Of a stretch of DNA of 10,969 bases, positions 1 through 5,865 are shown piece by piece; within the stretch, counting starts at the first letter, position 1; each line of letters starts with the position of its first letter. This DNA is from Tannerellaceae bacterium (GTDB lineage Bacteria > Bacteroidota > Bacteroidia > Bacteroidales > Tannerellaceae). The stretch lies in assembly GCA_031276545.1 (NCBI GenBank), contig JAISMW010000023.1:1-10969 (forward strand), read 5' to 3'. The position numbers and the translations under genes were made by a program. Under the pieces are notes generated by a model, which saw only the letters and a program-made list of their open reading frames with translations, had not been told where the DNA came from and ran no database searches.

Positions 1-2
1 CG

Positions 3-104
3 GCCTGGAATCTGAAGAAAATGATGCAAAAACTCAAAGAAGAGTTTTTGCGGATTATTTTTCGTCTGTTTTTTCCACAAGATTTTTGCTGTGCTGCAGC
101 TTGA
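3..104 (+). CDS. C-terminal end of a probable transposase (partial)
   Basis: Frame 3 is open from the window edge to a TGA at 102-104 and encodes 33 residues beginning AWNLKKMMQKLKEEF and ending in a short hydrophobic/Cys tail. An 'AWNLKKMM'-like stretch followed by a basic helix is typical of the extreme C-terminus of DDE transposases of the IS1182/IS5 type, which is the basis for the call. The catalytic DDE residues would lie upstream of the window and cannot be checked. No terminal inverted repeat could be recognised between the stop and base 142. It adjoins an AT-rich stretch with a decayed toxin-antitoxin pair, which fits an accessory patch. It could also be the tail of an unrelated protein or a remnant. 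Confidence 0.4.
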   Translation, partial: AWNLKKMMQKLKEEFLRIIFRLFFPQDFCCAAA

Positions 105-142
105 AAAAGGAGTTAATAAGGAGTGACTAAATAGACAACAGG

Positions 143-370
143 GTGAATACAATAGAACCGGATGCTCAAAAAGCGAAGCCGGCACGTTCAATTTTCATCG
201 AAACAGACGAAACAGTCATCAGGGATATAACCCTGTTCCTGCAACATCATCAGTCCATAGCAAAACGCAAAATCGCAAAACGCCGCAATATAGGCATTTT
301 AGAAGGCAAACTTTTGTTCAAGGAAGAAGGCGACGGAAGAATCACAACGGAAGAATTTCTCGGATCATGA
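143..370 (+). CDS. Antitoxin-like small protein (VapB/DUF2281-like)
   Basis: A 75-residue protein starting at GTG (143). Residues ~14-35 form a predicted helix (SIFIETDETVIRDITLFL), followed by a very basic linker (KRKIAKRR) and a C-terminal segment, EGKLLFKEEGDGRITTEEFL, that resembles the toxin-wrapping tail of DUF2281-type antitoxins. Its stop overlaps the ATG of the next reading frame (ATGA at 367-370), the usual antitoxin-toxin arrangement. In such pairs the antitoxin binds and neutralises the toxin and often represses its own promoter; here that role is inferred. No Bacteroides-type promoter was found just upstream. The GTG start may itself be a decayed ATG. The partner toxin looks broken, so this may be an orphan antitoxin or a remnant. 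Confidence 0.5.
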   Translation: MNTIEPDAQKAKPARSIFIETDETVIRDITLFLQHHQSIAKRKIAKRRNIGILEGKLLFKEEGDGRITTEEFLGS

Positions 371-576
371 TCTGTCCGGTAGATACACTACGTTTATATG
401 AGCAGTTTCCAAGTACGGATAAACTGAGTGAACTTGCCCGCGATGTCCTTACAGACAAAAATAACGACATTTCCGAAGTATCACAGGGAACACAGTTGGC
501 GGAGGAATATTTTTTCCGCCGAATCTACCCATGCTTTAAATTGTCCGCTGCGGGGAGGACAGGTGTTCAGGAATGA
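367..576 (+). pseudogene. Truncated PIN-domain (VapC-like) toxin remnant
   Basis: The frame starts with ATG inside the antitoxin stop and runs 69 residues. The first ~40 residues (MICPVDTLRLYEQF, then STDKLSELARDVLTDKNND) align by eye with the start of PIN-domain toxins: hydrophobic strand, catalytic Asp (D6 in 'VDT'), then the 'KLS..AR..L.D..N.I' helix. The expected 'DTHTLLWF' reads DTLRLYEQF, and the expected 'VSIASLWEIAIK' is only faintly visible around 470-490, suggesting small indels. Everything after ~480 lies antisense to the glycosyltransferase gene and is not PIN-like. PIN toxins are usually ~120-140 residues, so the later acidic active-site residues are missing and an active RNase is not expected. 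The homology was judged without a search, so the PIN assignment is an inference. Confidence 0.5.
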
Positions 577-1563
577 GAGCAGTTGGTCTATATCGAAGCG
601 GTTGGCCACGATGCCGTAGCCGGTGGAGGCGGCATCCTGGGCATTGATTTCCTGTTCTACGTGCGCCGGTATCATCATCACCGGTTTGTCCAGATAGAAG
701 GCTTCGCAGATGGATTCGAATCCTGCAGTGGAGACATATCCCCGACAACCGGCCATGTAGCGGATGAATTTCGTGTCGTCGATGGTGAAGAAGGTAAGGG
801 AGTCGTCGACTTTCCATTCTGCCGGCGCCTGCTTTTTATCCCAAAAGCAGTAGAGCCTGACGGTGGGGTTTCGCCGGTGCCACTCTCTCACTTCGCTTTC
901 GTAGCCGGGATTGAGCATATAGATCAGGATGTAGTCTTCTTCCGAGGGTTGTATTTCCAGTACTTCCCTGCGCAGCAGGGGGGGCGCCACGAAGATCTGT
1001 TCGTCGGGATAGTCCGGCAGGGGGTAGAACGAAAGCGCCAGGCTTTTGTTCGCGCAGATATTGTTGAGCAGGACATGCAGCTTGAGTAGCTTCGATTCGT
1101 AGTTGTTCATTTTCCCGAAGGGGTAATCCGGATGGTTCAGGAGGAATTGGTGTCCGATGTTGACAACCGGCGTTTTCTGTTTGTAGATCAAGCGCGAGAA
1201 GCCGGATAAGATTTCAAAGAAGTTGACTACTACGTCCGGTTTCTGTTCGGAGATTCGTTTGTGGATAAAGCGGATGCTTTTTTTGTAGGTATTCAGTTGC
1301 CTGATTTCCGTATTGAAAAGAATGGAACGCAGGAGATCCACCTGTTTGTTGTTTTTCCTGTACTTGAAGGAAAACGTGGCGAATGTCTGCACCAGCGGGC
1401 ATCCAATCCTGTCTCTGAAGAAGGATGGGATTTCGCGCACGACGCTTTCTCCCAGGAGAACCTCCACCACTTCGTGGCCGTTGCGCCTGAGTATTCCCGA
1501 CAGGGTAATTGCTTGCGTAAGATGTCCCCGTCCTTCACCTTGTACAATAAAAAGAAATCTCAT
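481..1563 (-). CDS. GT-B glycosyltransferase, MJ1255-like family
   Basis: A 360-residue protein starting MRFLFIVQGEGRGH. The N-terminal Rossmann strand with the glycine-rich loop GEGRGHLTQA (residues 9-18) resembles the acceptor-side loop of MurG-like GT-B enzymes. The C-terminal half carries the nucleotide-sugar-binding signature: VSTAGFESICEAF (277-289), then LDKPVMMIPAHVEQEINAQ (291-309). Length and layout fit the MJ1255/VC2487-type family (PF13528-like). It would transfer a sugar from an activated donor on the cytoplasmic side of the membrane; donor and acceptor cannot be read from sequence. No signal peptide or membrane span is seen. The gene converges with the toxin remnant, and its stop (TCA at 481-483 on the plus strand) lies right at the edge of that remnant, so its last residues could be altered. 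No clear promoter lies in the 105 bases upstream, which also hold the neighbouring gene's terminator. Confidence 0.8.
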   Translation of the reverse strand: MRFLFIVQGEGRGHLTQAITLSGILRRNGHEVVEVLLGESVVREIPSFFRDRIGCPLVQTFATFSFKYRKNNKQVDLLRSILFNTEIRQLNTYKKSIRFIHKRISEQKPDVVVNFFEILSGFSRLIYKQKTPVVNIGHQFLLNHPDYPFGKMNNYESKLLKLHVLLNNICANKSLALSFYPLPDYPDEQIFVAPPLLRREVLEIQPSEEDYILIYMLNPGYESEVREWHRRNPTVRLYCFWDKKQAPAEWKVDDSLTFFTIDDTKFIRYMAGCRGYVSTAGFESICEAFYLDKPVMMIPAHVEQEINAQDAASTGYGIVANRFDIDQLLSFLNTCPPRSGQFKAWVDSAEKIFLRQLCSL

Positions 1564-1612
1564 TACGGATAAAAATTAAAATTAGGCAGGCATGAAATTC
1601 ATCATTCGTGAA

Positions 1613-1652
1613 AAGTAAAAGAGGCCAAAGCCATCAGCAGCTTTCGCCTCTT
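1613..1652 (-). terminator. Terminator after the epimerase-like gene
   Basis: A 13-bp stem with one mismatch: arm 1619-1631, loop 1632-1639, arm 1640-1652. On the minus strand it is followed by TTTTACTTTTC. It sits 16 bases past the stop of the gene ending at 1669, so transcription from that gene should stop before the glycosyltransferase. Confidence 0.75.
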
Positions 1653-1668
1653 CGGATATATCCGGTTT

Positions 1669-2520
1669 TTAGATATACTCACAGACGGCTTTGAAGTAGC
1701 CAATCGACTCGGCAATTCCGAGGAAGGGGTCTTTCATGTCCTTCTCGTATTCCAGACTGCAGGAGCCGGCGTAGTTCACTTCGCGCAGGGCTCGGACGAA
1801 GGCGGGGAAGTCTATCTTTCCCCGTCCCAGTTCAATGCCGGTTCCGGCTTTGGTGGAGTCGGTCACATCCTTGATGTGTATGTCGAATACGCGCGTATGG
1901 TATTTTTTCAGGTCGGCTACCGGGTCGCATCCGTTTCTCAAATCATGTCCGATGTCCAGACACATACCGATACGCGGATCCAGGTCTTTCGTATGTTCCC
2001 ATACATCGGTTGCATCGGGATACACTTTAATGTCCGGACCGTGCAGGTGTATGGCATAATGAAAACCGTATTCCTTCACTTTCCTGTCCACGTAGGGGAG
2101 CAATTCGTAGTTGGGGACACCTACGATCAGTCGGACTCCTACCCTTTTGGCATAGGCGAAGCCGTTGTCCACTTCGGCCTCGCTTCTCATATAGATTGGC
2201 CCTACGGCATATCCTGTTACGCCATACGAGGCGCAGGTAGCGTGAAACGTCCCGATTTGCTCTTCCGTACTGTTGAGGGGGAGATGAAAGTCTTTAATGC
2301 AAAGATACTTCACATCAAGCCGTTTCATGGTCTTCAGTGTGGTTTCCAAATCAAAATTCACGAAGGTATAGCCGGCCATACCCAAAAAGAAAGGATTCGT
2401 TTTCCCGGGAGTTTTCGGCGGAATGACATCAGGTTCCAATGCCTTCAGCAACGGGGCAGAGCCGAGCAGCAAAGCGCCCGCCAGTCCCTGTTTGAAAAAT
2501 GTTCTTCTGTTCTGTTCCAT
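1669..2520 (-). CDS. Sugar phosphate isomerase/epimerase-like TIM-barrel protein with Tat-type signal
   Basis: A 283-residue protein of the xylose isomerase-like/AP-endonuclease-2 TIM-barrel type (PF01261-like). The start is placed at 2520 because MEQNRRTFFKQGLAGALLLG forms a proper leader; an ATG 45 bases upstream would add residues with no leader character. NRRTFFK plus the hydrophobic stretch 12-27 fits a twin-arginine signal, implying export of the folded, probably metal-bound protein. Conserved-looking pieces are GVPNYE (134-139), HLHG (158-161), MCLDIGH (186-192), FDIHIKD (212-218) and SLEYEKD (255-261). Asp189, His192, His215 and Glu257 are plausible metal ligands. Such proteins isomerise, epimerise or dehydrate sugars and inositols; the substrate is unknown. 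It has its own terminator, and a candidate promoter at 2563-2570. Confidence 0.85.
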   Translation of the reverse strand: MEQNRRTFFKQGLAGALLLGSAPLLKALEPDVIPPKTPGKTNPFFLGMAGYTFVNFDLETTLKTMKRLDVKYLCIKDFHLPLNSTEEQIGTFHATCASYGVTGYAVGPIYMRSEAEVDNGFAYAKRVGVRLIVGVPNYELLPYVDRKVKEYGFHYAIHLHGPDIKVYPDATDVWEHTKDLDPRIGMCLDIGHDLRNGCDPVADLKKYHTRVFDIHIKDVTDSTKAGTGIELGRGKIDFPAFVRALREVNYAGSCSLEYEKDMKDPFLGIAESIGYFKAVCEYI

Positions 2521-2562
2521 AACAATGTGATTTAAAAAAATAGTCGTTGAATGAATCTGCCA

Positions 2563-2570
2563 CAAATCTA
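2563..2570 (-). promoter_or_regulatory. Candidate -7 promoter element of the epimerase-like gene
   Basis: On the minus strand this reads TAGATTTG, an exact match to the Bacteroides -7 consensus TAnnTTTG. It would start transcription about 40 bases before the ATG. No good TTTG was found at the -33 distance, which lowers confidence. Confidence 0.4.
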
Positions 2571-2703
2571 CGCAAATAAAGTAGAAATAGAATCAGGAAC
2601 ATACGCCATTGTCCATTATTTTCCGGCAAAGGGGATGAAAATTTCAGAACACCCCCTCCAGGCCTTCGTTTTTCCGGAGTTTCACAAGGGATAGACGGAG
2701 AAT

Positions 2704-2721
2704 ATACCCTGCGCAGGGTAT
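2704..2721. promoter_or_regulatory. Perfect 18-bp palindrome, candidate operator for cysK
   Basis: ATACCCTGCGCAGGGTAT is perfectly self-complementary over 18 bases. Its last T is also the first base of the candidate -33 element of the cysK promoter, so a bound protein would sit at or just upstream of RNA polymerase. No T-run follows it, so it is not a terminator. Dyad sites of this size usually bind homodimeric regulators. Sulfur supply or redox state is the natural guess for a signal, but the regulator is not identifiable here. Confidence 0.5.
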
Positions 2722-2752
2722 TTCGCCACCTGCCATAATCGTTTTATCTTTG
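2721..2752 (+). promoter_or_regulatory. Candidate cysK promoter
   Basis: The -7 element TATCTTTG (2745-2752) matches TAnnTTTG. A -33-like TTTC (2721-2724) lies 20 bases upstream, one base off the TTTG consensus. The predicted start near 2755 leaves a leader of about 35 bases before the ATG at 2790. Confidence 0.6.
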
Positions 2753-2789
2753 TATCATCAGAATAACAATTTAAAAAAATGAAGTAACC

Positions 2790-3737
2790 ATGGGAAAAAT
2801 TTCAAAACAACTTACAGATCTTATCGGGAATACCCCCTTGCTCGAATTATCGAACTATAACAGCAACCAGGGGCTGAAAGCTCGTTTGATAGGCAAACTG
2901 GAGTATTTTAATCCGGCCGGCAGCGTGAAAGACCGTATTGCGCTGTCGATGATTGTGGATGCGGAAGAAAAGGGACTGCTCAAGCCCGGCTCTACCATTA
3001 TTGAGCCTACCAGCGGGAATACCGGCGTGGGACTGGCTTTTGTCTCTGCCGCCAAAGGGTATAAACTGATCCTTACGATGCCGGAAACGATGAGTCTGGA
3101 ACGGCGCAACCTCCTGAAAGCGCTAGGCGCCAATCTGGTGCTTACGCCGGGTAGCGAAGGCATGAAAGGCGCCGTAGCCAAAGCCGAAGCCCTGCAGAAG
3201 GAAACGCCGGGAGCCGTCATCCTCCAGCAGTTTGAAAATCCGGCGAATCCCGCGATTCACAAGCAGACTACCGCGCAGGAAGTATGGAACGATACGGACG
3301 GGAAAGTAGACATTTTCGTAAGCGGCGTAGGTACCGGAGGTACGGTCAGCGGCGTGGGCGAAGTGCTGAAATCGCTCAACCCGAAGATAAAGATAGTCGC
3401 CGTAGAACCGGTCGATTCTCCGGTATTGTCGGGAGGGAAACCGGGAGCCCACAAGATACAGGGTATAGGCGCCGGTTTTGTGCCGAAGATATACGACGGT
3501 AGCGTAGTGGATCAAATCATTCAGGTGGCCAACGACGACGCCATCCGCACCAGCCGCGAACTGGCGCGTCAGGAGGGATTGCTGGTAGGTATCTCGTCGG
3601 GCGCTGCCGCATACGCCGGCGCCGAACTGGCCAGACTGCCCGAAAATGAGGGGAAAATAATCGTCGCCTTATTACCCGATACGGGCGAACGGTATTTGTC
3701 CACGCTTCTTTATGCATTTGAAGAATATCCGCTCTAA
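2790..3737 (+). CDS. cysK: Cysteine synthase (O-acetylserine sulfhydrylase)
   Basis: A 315-residue PLP enzyme that makes L-cysteine from O-acetyl-L-serine and sulfide in the cytoplasm. The PLP lysine is K47 within NPAGSVKDR (41-49). The substrate loop is PTSGNTG (73-79), the phosphate-binding glycine loop GVGTGGT (179-185). The C-terminal PLP-contact region GISSGAA and the LPDTGERY segment are present. Length and motifs fit CysK/CysM-type synthases; the 'SGNTG' loop and short C-terminus, with no regulatory domain, argue against cystathionine beta-synthase or threonine dehydratase. It is monocistronic: its own promoter and palindrome precede it and a strong terminator follows 26 bases after the stop. 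No serine acetyltransferase gene is adjacent. CysK and CysM types cannot be separated with certainty by eye. Confidence 0.97.
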   Translation: MGKISKQLTDLIGNTPLLELSNYNSNQGLKARLIGKLEYFNPAGSVKDRIALSMIVDAEEKGLLKPGSTIIEPTSGNTGVGLAFVSAAKGYKLILTMPETMSLERRNLLKALGANLVLTPGSEGMKGAVAKAEALQKETPGAVILQQFENPANPAIHKQTTAQEVWNDTDGKVDIFVSGVGTGGTVSGVGEVLKSLNPKIKIVAVEPVDSPVLSGGKPGAHKIQGIGAGFVPKIYDGSVVDQIIQVANDDAIRTSRELARQEGLLVGISSGAAAYAGAELARLPENEGKIIVALLPDTGERYLSTLLYAFEEYPL

Positions 3738-3762
3738 TCTTCTTCCTCCGTATTCTATTGCA

Positions 3763-3800
3763 AAAAAAATATCCGCTGACACCACAGCGGATATTTTTTT
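3763..3800 (+). terminator. Strong terminator after cysK
   Basis: A perfect 16-bp inverted repeat, arms 3763-3778 and 3785-3800, around a 6-base loop. The core is TATCCGCTG/CAGCGGATA flanked by seven A and seven T. It can act in both directions, but only cysK reads into it nearby. Confidence 0.9.
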
Positions 3801-3871
3801 GCCGGTATCGCGTTTCGACAGGGCTGATTAGGTAAGTGAATAACGAACAGTGAACCCTCCGCTCGAGACGG

Positions 3872-3902
3872 TTTGCAGATTGAATTGGTATAGCTATCTT
3901 TG
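3872..3902 (+). promoter_or_regulatory. Candidate miaA-kdsA promoter
   Basis: TTTG (3872-3875), a 19-base spacer, then TATCTTTG (3895-3902): full matches to both Bacteroides consensus elements at the expected spacing. With the -7 box centred at -7, transcription would begin near 3905, only about five bases before the miaA ATG at 3910. Confidence 0.65.
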
Positions 3903-3909
3903 AGCCTTG

Positions 3910-4839
3910 ATGAATGCATATCAGCTACTCACAGTTTTGGGGCCAACGGCATCGGGCAAGACTGCCTTTGCTGCTGCCTTTGCCGCGAAATCGGATTCGG
4001 AAATTATCAGCGCCGACTCCCGACAGGTATACCGCGGGATGGATATCGGCACAGGGAAAGATAGGGGAGATTATACCGTAGGGGGGAAAACGGTACCTTA
4101 TCACCTGATTGATATCTGCGAACCGGGATACCGGTACAATGTGTTTGAATACCGGCGCGATTTCTTCCGGGTGTACGGAGAAATCAGAGACAGGGGGAAA
4201 CGTCCGGTGCTGTGCGGCGGAACAGGCCTCTACATCGAGGCGGTGCTGAAGGGGTACCGGCTGCCCGACGTGCCGGAAAACCCGGCCTTGCGCCAATCGC
4301 TGAAGGATAAACCGCTGAAGGAACTCGAAGCGCTGCTGGCCGGCTACGGGAGGCTTCACAACAAAACGGATGTGGAGACGGCGCCACGCGCCATCCGCGC
4401 CATCGAAATAGCGGTCTGCGAAAAGGAGGCGGCGCCGGATGCCTGCGCATATCCTCCCCTGCAAAGCCTGGTGGTAGGGCTGGATATTTCCCGCGAAGCG
4501 CGCCGGCAGAAGATTTCCGAACGTCTGCATGCCCGCCTGCAGGATGGAATGGTAGAGGAAGTGCGAGGCCTGCTCGACGCCGGGGTAACGCCCGGCGACC
4601 TGATGTATTACGGTTTGGAATACAGGTATCTGACGCTTTACGTGACGGGAAAACTGTCGTATGGCGACATGGTGTCGCGGCTGGAGATTGCCATCCATCA
4701 GTTTGCCAAGCGGCAAATGACCTGGTTTCGGGGGATGGAGCGGCGGGGCTGTCCCATCTGCTGGATAGATGCCTCGCTTCCGATGGACAGGAAGATAGCG
4801 ATTACGGAATCTTTGCTGGAAAAAAATGAAACAATATGA
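3910..4839 (+). CDS. miaA: tRNA dimethylallyltransferase, divergent type
   Basis: A 309-residue enzyme that transfers the dimethylallyl group from DMAPP to N6 of adenosine 37 in tRNAs reading UNN codons. The P-loop-like GPTASGKT (11-18), DSRQVY (36-41) and CGGTGLYIEA (102-111) are present, as is the C-terminal FAKRQMTWFRG (265-275) that contacts tRNA. Differences from the usual form are DIGTGK where 'DIGTAK' is common, and YYGLEYRYL (233-241) where the canonical protein has a 'GYKE/GYRE' motif, so this looks like a second, divergent MiaA type. ATG at 3910 is preferred; the TTG three bases upstream only adds one residue, and any later start would remove the P-loop. It overlaps kdsA by ATGA, so the two should be co-translated. 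A promoter lies almost on top of the start codon. Confidence 0.93.
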   Translation: MNAYQLLTVLGPTASGKTAFAAAFAAKSDSEIISADSRQVYRGMDIGTGKDRGDYTVGGKTVPYHLIDICEPGYRYNVFEYRRDFFRVYGEIRDRGKRPVLCGGTGLYIEAVLKGYRLPDVPENPALRQSLKDKPLKELEALLAGYGRLHNKTDVETAPRAIRAIEIAVCEKEAAPDACAYPPLQSLVVGLDISREARRQKISERLHARLQDGMVEEVRGLLDAGVTPGDLMYYGLEYRYLTLYVTGKLSYGDMVSRLEIAIHQFAKRQMTWFRGMERRGCPICWIDASLPMDRKIAITESLLEKNETI

Positions 4840-5657
4840 GGATGACCATAGAAGATTTAAAAACAAACGACTCGTTCTTTCTGATAGCCGGCCCTTGTGT
4901 GATAGAAGGGGAAGAGATGGCGTTGCGGATTGCCGAACGGATTGCCGAAACAGCCTCGCGGCTGCATATCCCGTTCTTTTTTAAAGGATCCTACCGGAAG
5001 GCCAACCGCTCAAGGCTGGATTCCTTCACCGGTATTGGCGACGAAAAGGCGCTGGGGATTCTTCGCAAGACAGGCGAAACGTTTCGCGTCCCTACCGTGA
5101 CCGACATACACGAGACGGCGGAAGCTGCCATGGCGGCCGAGTACGTGGATATGCTTCAGATTCCCGCCTTTCTTTGCCGGCAAACCGATTTGCTGGTAGC
5201 AGCCGCCCGGACGGGAAAGATGGTGAATATCAAGAAAGGCCAGTTTCTGTCGCCCGGCGCCATGCAGTTTGCGGCGCAGAAAGTGGCGGATGCGGGGAAC
5301 GGCCAGGTGATACTGACCGAACGGGGCACTACCTTCGGCTATACCGACTTGGTGGTGGATTACCGGGCTATCCCGCAAATGCAGCGGTTCGGCTATCCGG
5401 TGGTGATGGATGCCACACATTCGCTCCAGCAGCCCAATCAGGCGTCGGGCGTATCCGGCGGTTTGCCTGCCCTTATCGAAACGGTGGCCAAGGCTGCGAT
5501 TGCCGTAGGGGCAGACGGGCTCTTTATCGAAACGCATCCCGACCCCGGACAGGCGAAATCAGACGGCGCCAATATGCTTCCGCTGGATTTGCTGGAGGGA
5601 CTTCTTGTGAAACTTCTTCGTATCAGGGAGGCGGTAAAGGAAGTTAAAGTGTGTTAA
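4836..5657 (+). CDS. kdsA: 3-deoxy-8-phosphooctulonate (Kdo-8-P) synthase
   Basis: A 273-residue cytoplasmic enzyme that condenses arabinose-5-phosphate with phosphoenolpyruvate to Kdo-8-phosphate, for the Kdo of LPS inner core. Seen are IAGPCVIEGEE (17-27), FKGSYRKANRSR (49-60), where the family has 'K-S-KANRSS', and IETHPDP (231-237). Cys21, His195, Glu232 and Asp243 line up, with a constant offset of ten, with the metal ligands Cys11, His185, Glu222 and Asp233 of the Aquifex enzyme. This predicts the metal-dependent class rather than the E. coli type, which has Asn in place of the Cys. The start is ATG 4836 in the miaA stop; ATG 4842 is an alternative that removes two residues. No kdsD or kdsC lies next to it. 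Confidence 0.95.
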   Translation: MRMTIEDLKTNDSFFLIAGPCVIEGEEMALRIAERIAETASRLHIPFFFKGSYRKANRSRLDSFTGIGDEKALGILRKTGETFRVPTVTDIHETAEAAMAAEYVDMLQIPAFLCRQTDLLVAAARTGKMVNIKKGQFLSPGAMQFAAQKVADAGNGQVILTERGTTFGYTDLVVDYRAIPQMQRFGYPVVMDATHSLQQPNQASGVSGGLPALIETVAKAAIAVGADGLFIETHPDPGQAKSDGANMLPLDLLEGLLVKLLRIREAVKEVKVC

Positions 5658-5676
5658 GCTATAAACTTTTATGCGC

Positions 5677-5718
5677 TTGGCGCTGTTTACTAATAAAGAG
5701 AAAGTGCCAATGCCTTTT
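5677..5718 (+). terminator. Possible weak hairpin terminator after kdsA
   Basis: An 8-bp stem with one G-U pair (5677-5684 with 5703-5710) and an 18-base loop, followed three bases later by a run of five T. It lies 19 bases past the kdsA stop. The stem is weak and the loop large, so the stronger hairpin at 5826-5865 may be the true end. Confidence 0.3.
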
Positions 5719-5825
5719 TCCGGACAAAGAAAGAAAAACCAAAACTCAAAGCAGTCATTGCTTTCTTAACATGATAAGTTTTGTAGATTAGTGTTTTTCA
5801 TTGGTTAAAGTTAAGGGTTAGTATA

Positions 5826-5865
5826 GGAGGCCGCAGGATGTGAATCTAACGGCCTCCGTTTTTTT
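5826..5865 (+). terminator. Terminator closing the miaA-kdsA unit
   Basis: A perfect 8-bp GC-rich stem (GGAGGCCG 5826-5833, CGGCCTCC 5850-5857), then G and seven T. There is no A-run on the left side, so it acts on plus-strand transcription only. Its T-run overlaps the stop codon of the convergent acyl-CoA dehydrogenase gene. Confidence 0.8.

Noticed and set aside
583..1089. 168-codon open frame opposite the glycosyltransferase
   Set aside because: It lies fully within the coding strand shadow of a protein with recognisable GT-B motifs; no independent evidence supports it.
2521..2565. Upstream ATG adding 15 residues to the epimerase-like protein
   Set aside because: The extra residues would bury the twin-arginine leader inside the protein, and the start would overlap the candidate -7 element at 2563-2570.
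2621..2700. Possible riboswitch or leader element before cysK
   Set aside because: The predicted transcript starts near 2755, so this stretch would not be transcribed with cysK, and no known aptamer pattern is seen.
3925..4866. 313-codon open frame on the minus strand opposite miaA
   Set aside because: It overlaps the whole of a well-supported miaA gene and its protein looks random.
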